Part shown: positions 1 through 6,249 of the stretch, piece by piece
Numbering within the stretch: the stretch's first letter is position 1
How the letters are laid out: every line of letters begins with the position of its first letter
From: an uncultured Eubacteriales bacterium
GTDB lineage: Bacteria; Bacillota; Clostridia; Christensenellales; Christensenellaceae
DNA length: 18,202 nucleotides
Assembly (NCBI GenBank): GCA_900545085.1
Contig: UQXU01000031.1
Location: 1 to 18,202, forward strand
Direction: 5' to 3'
Translations under genes and position numbers: made by a program
The notes under the pieces: model-generated
What the model was told of the DNA's origin: nothing
What the model saw: only the letters and a program-made list of their open reading frames with translations
The model's database searches: none

Positions 1-55
1 CGCTGAAGGCTTAGATGGAACCCGCCGCCTATAGAGGCGGGGGACATCTGTTCAC
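1..55 (+). repeat. Structured repeat, copy 1 (IS200/IS605 right-end-like)
   Basis: The segment contains a small GCT-GAA-GGC hairpin, the conserved string TTAGATG, and a strong stem CCCGCC/GGCGGG closing the loop GCCTATAGA. It ends at TTCAC (51-55). A second, diverged copy lies at 13574-13620 with 27 of 32 core positions identical and compensating changes in both stems. A stem-loop followed by TTCAC-like bases resembles the right end of IS200/IS605 elements, which is also the 3' end of the TnpB guide RNA. That would put the transposase or tnpB gene left of the window. The IS assignment is inference; a REP-like palindromic element is the main alternative. The repeat itself is seen directly. Confidence 0.45.
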
Positions 56-117
56 GGTTATATTTGTTGAAAATACATTAACACATTGCTTTGCTAAATA
101 CTACACGTACCTTTCAC

Positions 118-146
118 TTGACAACGAGAGCGTGCTGTAATATAAT
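118..146 (+). promoter_or_regulatory. Sigma-A promoter of the MarR-family gene
   Basis: TTGACA (118-123) and TATAAT (141-146) are separated by exactly 17 nt, a perfect consensus promoter. The predicted start point near 153 leaves a leader of about 35 nt before the ATG at 187. A modest AGGA at 173-176 is the best ribosome binding site. Confidence 0.9.
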
Positions 147-186
147 TACTAATATAAAAAGTTAATTCTGTTAGGATAAATTCGGA

Positions 187-612
187 ATGGACTACTACGC
201 TTTGGCGGATGAGCTGTTGAAAATGAAAGCTACTGTACCTCAAATCAAAATTGAGCGTCAGATGTCTCATATGCTGAAAGGTGAGAAATTTGTATTGAAC
301 TATCTTGCGGCTAACGACAACAAGGCGCATCCCAAAGAGCTGAGCAACAGTATGATAGTCAGCACGGCGAGAATCGCGACTATTTTGAAACAGCTTGAAA
401 GTGCAAATCTGATAACCCGAACAATTGACGCAGAGGATAACAGACAGGTTATCGTTAGGCTGACGCAAGAAGGCTGGGGCGTCGTGAAAAAATACCGAGA
501 AGAACTGAGAAAACAAGTGGTCAGGATGCTTGAATTTCTCGGCCCGGAGGATGCAGAGGCGTATCTCAGAATCCAAAAAAAATTAACGAAATTGATAGAT
601 ATGCGTCACTAA
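187..612 (+). CDS. MarR-family winged-helix transcriptional regulator
   Basis: This is a 141-residue protein with the usual length and layout of MarR regulators. An N-terminal dimerisation helix is followed by a winged helix-turn-helix at about residues 32-96 and C-terminal helices that return to the dimer interface. The recognition helix is around residues 58-72 (VSTARIATILKQLES). The wing has the family-typical D-x-x-D-x-R pattern at DAEDNR (81-86), followed by VRLTQEG. MarR proteins bind palindromes as dimers and usually release DNA on binding a small ligand or on oxidation. There are few cysteines here, so ligand sensing is more likely than thiol sensing. The gene appears monocistronic behind a perfect promoter. 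Its target is unknown; the citrate synthase gene 215 bp downstream, or its own promoter, are possibilities only. Confidence 0.88.
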   Translation: MDYYALADELLKMKATVPQIKIERQMSHMLKGEKFVLNYLAANDNKAHPKELSNSMIVSTARIATILKQLESANLITRTIDAEDNRQVIVRLTQEGWGVVKKYREELRKQVVRMLEFLGPEDAEAYLRIQKKLTKLIDMRH

Positions 613-683
613 AAAAATGCTAAGCGGAATGCTTGCAAAGTTCAGAAAAATACCTAACAAAGTTAAAAGTTATATTTGAAAAG

Positions 684-696
684 CTAATAAAATTAG
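684..696. promoter_or_regulatory. Perfect palindrome between marR-like gene and citrate synthase
   Basis: CTAAT-AAA-ATTAG is a perfect 5-bp inverted repeat in the AT-rich gap 613-827. A related half, CTAATA, occurs just downstream of the MarR-gene promoter (near 149-154). It could be a MarR operator, but AT-rich DNA produces such palindromes by chance. The rest of the gap holds only an imperfect hairpin at 618-637 with no following T-run, and the leader inverted repeats listed separately. Confidence 0.25.
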
Positions 697-757
697 TAAT
701 TTTTGAGAAAAAGAGACGAAAAAAATATGAAAACAGCTGCGGCTTTTTTGCTAAATA

Positions 758-797
758 CAATCTCTGAATTATTGAGATTGACGCCGAAAAAAGTCAA
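758..797 (+). promoter_or_regulatory. Paired inverted repeats upstream of citrate synthase
   Basis: CAATCTC (758-764) pairs with GAGATTG (774-780) around a 9-nt loop. TTGAC (778-782) pairs with GTCAA (793-797) around a 10-nt loop. The two stems share bases 778-780, so they are mutually exclusive, as in a switchable leader or overlapping operators. The ribosome binding site AGGAGG follows at 814-819. The role is unknown; chance is possible. Confidence 0.25.
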
Positions 798-827
798 GAT
801 GTAATATTGAGATAGGAGGTATAGTTT

Positions 828-2183
828 ATGGACTACAGCAGAGCGGCGAGAACATATGCGAAACAAAAAGCTTCGGAATGTGAGGCTCATTCTCAGATCC
901 CAAAAGAGCTTTATGATCATTATGGAGTAAAAAAAGGACTGCGTGACAGAAACGGCAGAGGCGTGCTCACGGGTCTGACGAATATATCCAGAATAAAAGC
1001 CTTCGATACAAAAGACGGCGAGCTGATACCATGCGATGGAGAGCTGCTTTATCGCGGATATGACATAAAAGATCTTATCAAAGGGAGCGAAGGGAGCGGA
1101 TATGTTTTTGAAGAAGGAGCGTATCTTCTTCTGTTCGGCGAATTGCCGAATGCAGAGCAGTTGAGAAGCTTTATGGAGGTTCTGGCTCAGAGCAGGGAGC
1201 TGCCAACTAATTTCACGCGGGATGTCATAATGAAAGCGCCAAGCGCGGATATAATGAACACTATGACAAGAAGCGTGCTGACGCTGGCGTCTTATGACGA
1301 CAGAGCTACGGATTTGAGTGTAGATAATGTGCTCAGGCAGTGCATTCAGCTTATAAGTACATTCCCAATGCTGGCGATTTATGGATACCACGCTTACAAT
1401 CACTATGAAAAGAACCAAAGTATGTATATTCATCGCCCGAATCCCGAGCTTTCGGCAGCAGAAAACATACTAAGCATGCTGCGTCCGGATATGCAGTTCT
1501 CCAAGCTGGAGGCGCGCGTGTTGGACATTGCGCTGCTTCTGCACATGGAGCATGGCGGCGGAAACAACTCGACCTTCACGACGCGAGTCATAACCTCGTC
1601 CGGCTCGGATACGTATTCCTCGATAGGGGCGGCGCTGCTGTCGCTAAAAGGGGCAAAGCACGGCGGAGCCAACCTCATGGTTATAAACATGATGGACGAC
1701 ATAAAAGCTCATGTCTCAGATTATAAGGACGAGGACGAGATAGAATTTTATCTTGAAAAAGTGTTGAAAAAAGAAGCTTTTGACCGCAAGGGCTTAATAT
1801 ATGGTATGGGTCATGCGGTATACTCCGTAAGCGATCCCAGAGAAGTGGTGCTCAAAAAGTTCGTAGAACTGCTCGCGAAAGAAAAAGGCAGAGAAAAAGA
1901 CATGCTGCTTTATGAAAATGTGGAGAGCGCAGCGGTGAAACTCATAGCCAGAGAGAGGAAAATATACAAGGGAGTCAGCCCGAATGTAGACTTTTACAGC
2001 GGATTTGTATACGATATGTTAGGTATACCGCGGGAACTGTATACGCCTCTCTTTGCGATAGCGCGCGTAGCAGGCTGGAGTGCGCACAGAATGGAGGAGC
2101 TTATAACTGCGGATAAGATAATTCGCCCTGCTTATCAGAGTCTTGTAGAACATAAAACTTATATTTCGCGCGATAAGAGATGA
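828..2183 (+). CDS. gltA: Citrate synthase
   Basis: This 451-residue cytoplasmic enzyme condenses acetyl-CoA and oxaloacetate to citrate. The N-terminal family signature RGYDI is at 76-80. The oxaloacetate-binding histidine region HGGGNNST starts at H242. The catalytic triad can be matched to the E. coli enzyme: H278 in KGAKHGGAN, H329 in GMGHAVY, and D388 in NVDFYSG. The arginine-rich motif IARVAGW follows at 411-417. The length exceeds the roughly 370 residues of short bacterial types because of an N-terminal extension. The start is set by AGGAGG at 814-819, 8 nt before the ATG. The gene stands alone with its own terminator and no aconitase or isocitrate dehydrogenase beside it. In an anaerobe it would probably serve glutamate synthesis through a partial oxidative TCA branch. 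A 2-methylcitrate synthase activity cannot be excluded from sequence. Confidence 0.95.
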   Translation: MDYSRAARTYAKQKASECEAHSQIPKELYDHYGVKKGLRDRNGRGVLTGLTNISRIKAFDTKDGELIPCDGELLYRGYDIKDLIKGSEGSGYVFEEGAYLLLFGELPNAEQLRSFMEVLAQSRELPTNFTRDVIMKAPSADIMNTMTRSVLTLASYDDRATDLSVDNVLRQCIQLISTFPMLAIYGYHAYNHYEKNQSMYIHRPNPELSAAENILSMLRPDMQFSKLEARVLDIALLLHMEHGGGNNSTFTTRVITSSGSDTYSSIGAALLSLKGAKHGGANLMVINMMDDIKAHVSDYKDEDEIEFYLEKVLKKEAFDRKGLIYGMGHAVYSVSDPREVVLKKFVELLAKEKGREKDMLLYENVESAAVKLIARERKIYKGVSPNVDFYSGFVYDMLGIPRELYTPLFAIARVAGWSAHRMEELITADKIIRPAYQSLVEHKTYISRDKR

Positions 2184-2214
2184 TAGAGTTCATTACTTTA
2201 ACCTAATATAGAAT

Positions 2215-2250
2215 AAGGATACGGCAATATCGCCGTATCTTTATTTTTTT
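2215..2250 (+). terminator. Rho-independent terminator of citrate synthase
   Basis: Stem AAGGATACGGC / GCCGTATCTTT (one G-T pair) with loop AATATC is followed by an ATTTTTTT tract. Confidence 0.92.
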
Positions 2251-2267
2251 GAACAGAGACAAAAGTA

Positions 2268-2299
2268 TTGACAAAACTAGAAAGTTAGTATAATATAAT
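2268..2299 (+). promoter_or_regulatory. Promoter of the copper operon
   Basis: TTGACA (2268-2273) is followed after 17 nt by TAATAT (2291-2296). Two overlapping TATAAT hexamers (2289-2294 and 2294-2299) give spacers of 15 and 20 nt. The -10 region is therefore certain to within a few bases, although the exact register is not. Confidence 0.82.
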
Positions 2300-2300
2300 C

Positions 2301-2326
2301 ATATACCCCCCGGAGGGGGAGGGGGC
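2301..2326. promoter_or_regulatory. CsoR-type operator
   Basis: Immediately downstream of the -10, ATATA is followed by a run of six C, then GGA, five G, A and five G. C-tract/G-tract pseudo-palindromes preceded by AT-rich ATA are typical operators of CsoR copper repressors. A csoR gene ends this operon. Position over the transcription start fits repression without Cu(I) and release on Cu(I) binding. The second G5 tract makes the site asymmetric, perhaps allowing two registers. Function is inferred. Confidence 0.75.
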
Positions 2327-2400
2327 AAAGAATATTAAAGGCAGTTTTGAAAAAACTATTGTCATATGATAAGCGTAAAAGCGTAAGGAGCTGAAAAGCA

Positions 2401-4881
2401 ATGAAGCAAAAATTTGATGTGCAGGGCATGACGTGCGCCGCCTGCTCCGCAAATGTGGAAAAAAGCGTGCGCAAGGTTGCGGGTGTAGATAGTGTGCAGG
2501 TGAATTTGCTGGCAAAGTCTATGGTTGTGGAATTTGACGCACCGGCGAGCATAGACGTCATAGAGCAGGCTGTCGCCTCGGCCGGATACTCGGCGTCCGT
2601 AGAAGGTCAGACTCCGGAGAAAAAGGCGGAACCGCAGAGCGAAATAAAAGCGATGCGAAACAGATTTTTGATATCTTTGGTGTTTATGATCCCTTTGTTT
2701 TATATATGTATGGGGCATATGTGGGGATTTCCGCTCCCGTCTTTTTTCACGGGACATGAGAATATGATGACGTTTGCGTTTACGCAGTTTTTGCTGACGC
2801 TTCCCGTTCTGATAGTCAATAAAAAATATTTTGTGAACGGATTTAAATCGCTGTTCAACCGCACGCCTAACATGGACTCTCTGATCGCGGTGGGATCGTC
2901 TGCGGCGGTAGTGTACGGAATAATCGCTATATACAAAATAGGCTATGGCATGGGGCATGGCGACATGGAAATGGCGCACAGCTACGCCATGGATTTGTAT
3001 TTTGAGACTTCGGCAATGATTCTTACACTGATAAATCTGGGTAAATTTCTGGAAGAGAGATCTAAAGGAAAGACGAGCGAGGCAATATCTAAACTCATGG
3101 ATCTGGCTCCGAAGACGGCGATAGTAGAAATAAACGGGGAGCTGAAGGAGAGAGCGACGAAGGATTTAAAGGTCGGAGACGTCATACTCATAAAGCCGGG
3201 CGCAAGCATTCCCGTGGACGGAGTTGTAATAGAAGGCAGCTCGTATGTAGACGAATCGGCAGTGACGGGAGAGAGCATACCGGTGGAAAAAACGACAGGC
3301 TCAAACGTCACAGGCGCGACGGTGAACGGAGCAGGTTCGTTTAAAATGCGTGCGGAGAAAGTCGGAGAGGATACGGCTCTGGCGGGTATTATCAGGCTGG
3401 TGGAGGAAGCGTCCGCTTCTAAAGCGCCTATATCCAAGCTGGCGGATAAGGTCAGCGGGATATTTGTGCCGGCGGTGATAACTATTGCCGTTGCAGCGAC
3501 TATAATATGGGCGCTGACGGGAAAGAGCGCAGACTTTGCAATATCTATAGGTATCGCGATACTTGTCGTATCCTGCCCGTGTGCTCTGGGCCTTGCCACT
3601 CCGACGGCGATAATGGTAGGCACGGGAAAGGGTGCGGAAAACGGAATACTCATACGTTCGGCAGAAGCGTTGGAAACGGCGCATAAAATAGACACTATAG
3701 TTCTGGATAAAACGGGTACGGTGACCCGGGGCAGACCGTCGGTGACAGATATAATAACAGACAGAAGCGACCTGCTGGAGATTGCAGCGGCTATGGAGCT
3801 TTCGTCCGAGCATCCGCTGGCTGAGGCGGTGGTACGGGAGGCGAGAAAGAGGGGCGTAAAGATACCGGACAGCAGCGGATTTGTATCGACTACGGGCAGA
3901 GGCGTCTCCGCTGTAGTGAAAGGTCAAAGATATTACGGCGGGAATGCAGAATTTATGCAGGGCAGAGATATGGCAGACTACGCAGAGAAAGCGTCTGCGC
4001 TGCAAGACGACGCAAAAACAGTGCTGTATTTTTCCGACGAAAAGCATGTAATAGGAATAATTGCAGCTTCGGACGAGATAAAGCCGACGAGCGCAAAGGC
4101 GATAGCAGAGTTTAAGTCGATGGGGATAGACGTAGTGCTTTTGACGGGAGATAATGAAAACAGTGCGCGAGCTGTAGCTTCCAAGGTCGGCATACCGAAG
4201 GTCATTGCAAAGGTTTTGCCTGAGGATAAAGAAAGGCACATACGCGCTTTGCAGCAGCAGGGCAGAAAGGTCGGGATGGTAGGCGACGGCATAAACGACG
4301 CGCCTGCTCTCGTTCGCGCAGATGTAGGTATAGCTATAGGCGCGGGCACAGATGTAGCGATAGAATCTGCCGATATAGTTTTGCAGAGATCTGACTTGAT
4401 GGACGCGGCGGCGGCGGTTCAGCTCTCCCGCGCTACGCTGCGGAATATAAAACAGAATTTGTTCTGGGCGCTGATATATAATTCGATATTGATACCCGTG
4501 GCGGCGGGGGTGCTGTATCCGGCTTTGGGTATCAAGCTCAATCCCATGATAGGCGCGGCTGCGATGAGTTTAAGCTCTGTTTGCGTAGTTTCAAATGCGC
4601 TGAGACTCAAGCTTTTCAAACCCAAATGGCATACGGAGACAGAAACCTCTGTAACAGAGGTCTCGGTGGAGACGAGCGAGGAGGAGCAGGCGGCGTGCGT
4701 ATTGAACGTAGAGGGAATGATGTGCGCTCACTGCGAAGGAAGAGTGGTAAAAGCTCTGTCCGAAATAGGTGTGGACGCCAAAGCGGATCACACATCCGGG
4801 AAAGTCCGCGTATTGTCCGGAGAGGCGAGCGAGGAGGATATGCGCTCAGCTATAGAAAAAGCAGGATACACAGTAAAGTAG
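2401..4881 (+). CDS. copA: Copper-exporting P1B-type ATPase with N- and C-terminal metal-binding domains
   Basis: This 826-residue membrane pump exports Cu(I) using ATP. Features in order are: an N-terminal heavy-metal domain (GMTCAAC, C12/C15); transmembrane helices from about residue 88; the actuator loop TGES (289-292); the transmembrane Cu motif CPC (392-394); the phosphorylation site DKTGT (436-440); the P1B marker HP (471-472); TGDN (582-585); and the hinge GDGIND (628-633). YN (693-694) and MSLSS (722-726) in the last helices define Cu(I) specificity (P1B-1). Unusually, a second heavy-metal domain (GMMCAHC, C775/C778) follows the last helix at about 764-826, joined by an acidic linker. 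It resembles the free chaperone encoded next. A His/Met-rich loop (about 181-194) lies on the outer side between helices. AAGGAG at 2385-2390 sets the start. First gene of copA-copZ-csoR. Confidence 0.97.
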   Translation: MKQKFDVQGMTCAACSANVEKSVRKVAGVDSVQVNLLAKSMVVEFDAPASIDVIEQAVASAGYSASVEGQTPEKKAEPQSEIKAMRNRFLISLVFMIPLFYICMGHMWGFPLPSFFTGHENMMTFAFTQFLLTLPVLIVNKKYFVNGFKSLFNRTPNMDSLIAVGSSAAVVYGIIAIYKIGYGMGHGDMEMAHSYAMDLYFETSAMILTLINLGKFLEERSKGKTSEAISKLMDLAPKTAIVEINGELKERATKDLKVGDVILIKPGASIPVDGVVIEGSSYVDESAVTGESIPVEKTTGSNVTGATVNGAGSFKMRAEKVGEDTALAGIIRLVEEASASKAPISKLADKVSGIFVPAVITIAVAATIIWALTGKSADFAISIGIAILVVSCPCALGLATPTAIMVGTGKGAENGILIRSAEALETAHKIDTIVLDKTGTVTRGRPSVTDIITDRSDLLEIAAAMELSSEHPLAEAVVREARKRGVKIPDSSGFVSTTGRGVSAVVKGQRYYGGNAEFMQGRDMADYAEKASALQDDAKTVLYFSDEKHVIGIIAASDEIKPTSAKAIAEFKSMGIDVVLLTGDNENSARAVASKVGIPKVIAKVLPEDKERHIRALQQQGRKVGMVGDGINDAPALVRADVGIAIGAGTDVAIESADIVLQRSDLMDAAAAVQLSRATLRNIKQNLFWALIYNSILIPVAAGVLYPALGIKLNPMIGAAAMSLSSVCVVSNALRLKLFKPKWHTETETSVTEVSVETSEEEQAACVLNVEGMMCAHCEGRVVKALSEIGVDAKADHTSGKVRVLSGEASEEDMRSAIEKAGYTVK

Positions 4882-4950
4882 GCATTACAAGCGGTCTCGG
4901 GACAAAAGACAAGAGGCAACTTGTGAATAAATAAAGCGAGGAAATCAAAT

Positions 4951-5157
4951 ATGAAAAAGACAATGAAAATTGAAGGCATGATGTGCGGGCATTGCGAAGC
5001 GGCGGTAGACAAGGCGCTTAATGCTATCGACGGGGTGGACGCAAAGGTGAGTCACAAAAAGGGAACGGCAAAGCTCAAGCTGGAGCGTGACGTCCCGGAG
5101 GCCGAGCTGCGCAAGGCGGTAGAGGACGCCGGCTATAAGGTCACGGGTATTGAGTAA
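4951..5157 (+). CDS. copZ: Copper chaperone CopZ
   Basis: A 68-residue single heavy-metal-associated (ferredoxin-like beta-alpha-beta-beta-alpha-beta) domain carries the Cu(I) site GMMCGHC (C12, C15). It is a cytoplasmic carrier that hands Cu(I) to CopA and probably to CsoR. It shares EGMMC.HCE, VDAK and the ending DAGYKV with the C-terminal domain of the adjacent CopA, suggesting that both come from one duplication. GAGG at 4938-4941 is its ribosome binding site. The stop TAA shares its last A with the ATG of csoR, so the two are translationally coupled. Confidence 0.93.
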   Translation: MKKTMKIEGMMCGHCEAAVDKALNAIDGVDAKVSHKKGTAKLKLERDVPEAELRKAVEDAGYKVTGIE

Positions 5158-5420
5158 TGAAGGCGGATAAAGAAAAAGTAACCCGCCTGCTCAAAACAGC
5201 GAGAGGTCAATTGGACGGGATACTGAAAATGGTAGACAATGATAGATACTGTGTGGACATTTCGAACCAGCTGCTTGCGGTTCAGTCCATACTGAAAAAA
5301 GCAAATCGCGAGATAATAGAAGCTCATATGCGATGTTGTGTGGCTCAGGCGATGGATGGCAGCGAGCGTCAGGAGAAAATAGACGAGATGCTGTCGCTGA
5401 TAGATAAAATATCTAAATAA
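5157..5420 (+). CDS. csoR: CsoR-family Cu(I)-sensing transcriptional repressor
   Basis: This 87-residue all-helical repressor is of typical CsoR/RcnR length. The Cu(I) ligand set Cys-His-Cys is present: C32 in RYCVD, and H57 and C61 in HMRCC, spaced as in Mycobacterium tuberculosis CsoR (H-x3-C). The N-terminal basic segment KVTRLLKTARGQLDGI is the family DNA-contacting and tetramer region. In the family, apo-protein binds a GC-tract operator and Cu(I) lowers affinity; the operator at the operon promoter implies autoregulation. It is the last gene of the operon, overlaps the copZ stop by one base, and is followed by a strong terminator. The presence of C-H-C argues against CstR (persulfide) or FrmR (formaldehyde) types. 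Confidence 0.94.
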   Translation: MKADKEKVTRLLKTARGQLDGILKMVDNDRYCVDISNQLLAVQSILKKANREIIEAHMRCCVAQAMDGSERQEKIDEMLSLIDKISK

Positions 5421-5439
5421 AATGACAAATGGACAAATG

Positions 5440-5463
5440 ACGCTGCGTTTGCAGCGTTTTTTG
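5440..5463 (+). terminator. Rho-independent terminator of the copper operon
   Basis: ACGCTGC / GCAGCGT stem with loop GTTT, followed by TTTTTT. Confidence 0.93.
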
Positions 5464-5492
5464 TTGCTGCAGGTATTTCGGTGTGATACTAT
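5464..5492 (+). promoter_or_regulatory. Promoter of the MmcQ/YjbR-family gene
   Basis: TTGCTG (5464-5469), a 17-nt spacer and TACTAT (5487-5492). The -35 begins one base after the T-run of the csoR terminator, so the two units are packed back to back. The predicted start near 5499 lies downstream of the GTG at 5483 and so supports ATG 5522 as the real start codon. Confidence 0.6.
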
Positions 5493-5521
5493 TTAATAAA
5501 AAGAGAATTGAGGCGCAGAAG

Positions 5522-6202
5522 ATGCAGGAGGAATTAAAAAGCATTTTTAAAAACAGAAGAGTGAACAAGGCGAAGCTCACAGCGTTCGGATTTACTGAAA
5601 CGGAGTATGGCTGGGAATACTGCGCAGAGCTGCCGAAGCTTGGGCTTGAAATGCGTTTTTATATTGAACGGTCGGGTGAAATGAATCTAAAAACAGTAGA
5701 TGTTGATTCGCAGGAAGAATACGCACTGATAAACGTCTCCGATGCTAACGGAGCCTTTGTGGGGCAGGTTAGAGAAGCGTGTGCGGAGAAGCTTGGCGTA
5801 ATAGCGGAGCAATGCTTTGAAACGGAAATATTCAAGCAGTATCAAACGAAGCAGATTATGAGCTATATCTGCGAAAAATACGACGCGGCGCCGGAGTTTT
5901 TGTGGGACAAATTTCCTGACAACGCTGTTTTTCGCAGACAGGACAACGCGAAATGGTTCGCTGCGGTGCTTACGGCGAGGCGAGAAAAATTAGGGCTGGA
6001 AGGGGATGGTATAGAGGAAATAATAGATTTAAAAATGGAGCCGGACGAGGCGGAACACCTGATAGACGGGAAAGGCTATCTTCCTGGGTATCATATGAAC
6101 AAAAAACATTGGTTTACTATATGCCTCGACGGAACTGCCTCTACAGAGGAGATATTTGAGAGAATAGACAAAAGCTATGAGCTTGCAAAAAATAAAAAAT
6201 AG
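5522..6202 (+). CDS. MmcQ/YjbR-family protein
   Basis: From ATG 5522 the protein has 226 residues. The C-terminal half (about 105-222) has the MmcQ/YjbR pattern: a helix with YICEKY, then W-DKFPDNAVFRRQDNAKWFAAV, then ending in GYLPGYHMNKKHWFTI. This is a cytoplasmic CyaY-like fold often annotated as DNA-binding; its biochemical role is poorly defined. The first ~100 residues are a separate alpha/beta segment (FKNRRVN..KL..FGF) that I recognise only as a common N-terminal partner of this domain in Clostridia. An in-frame GTG at 5483 would add 13 residues. I prefer 5522 because GAGG lies 8 nt upstream (5510-5513) and a good promoter -10 overlaps the GTG region. It appears monocistronic and unrelated to copper. 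Confidence 0.82.
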   Translation: MQEELKSIFKNRRVNKAKLTAFGFTETEYGWEYCAELPKLGLEMRFYIERSGEMNLKTVDVDSQEEYALINVSDANGAFVGQVREACAEKLGVIAEQCFETEIFKQYQTKQIMSYICEKYDAAPEFLWDKFPDNAVFRRQDNAKWFAAVLTARREKLGLEGDGIEEIIDLKMEPDEAEHLIDGKGYLPGYHMNKKHWFTICLDGTASTEEIFERIDKSYELAKNKK

Positions 6203-6235
6203 GAAGCTCCCAAATACTTTAATAGCGGGAGCTTC
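6182..6235. terminator. Hairpin between convergent genes; terminator of the - strand ABC operon
   Basis: GAAGCTCCC (6203-6211) pairs perfectly with GGGAGCTTC (6227-6235) around a 15-nt loop. Read on the - strand, the stem is followed by TATTTTTTATTTTTT, a good U-tract formed by the 3' end of the YjbR-family gene (6187-6201 in + coordinates). On the + strand the following TTCAATAAT is a poor tract, so termination there is probably weaker. Confidence 0.8.
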
Positions 6236-6249
6236 TTCAATAATATATA

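Noticed and set aside
618..637. Terminator after the MarR-family gene
   Set aside because: TGC-AAGC/GCTTGCA forms a bulged hairpin, but no T-run follows on the + strand; the adjacent A-run would only serve the opposite strand, where no gene ends.
778..807. TTGACG-18-TAATAT as the promoter of citrate synthase
   Set aside because: The transcript would start within the ribosome binding site at 814-819, leaving too short a leader for normal initiation. The true promoter is not clear to me.
693..1433. Long - strand open frame opposite citrate synthase
   Set aside because: It lies opposite a well-supported enzyme gene, has no ribosome binding site, and its translation has no recognisable domain. 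Similar antisense frames opposite copA (3301-4239), and opposite the flavodiiron gene (15549-16283 and 16983-18011) are rejected for the same reason.
4581..4934. + strand open frame overlapping the 3' end of copA in another frame
   Set aside because: It overlaps the conserved C-terminal copper domain of copA, is arginine/glycine-rich as expected of a shifted frame, and lacks a ribosome binding site.
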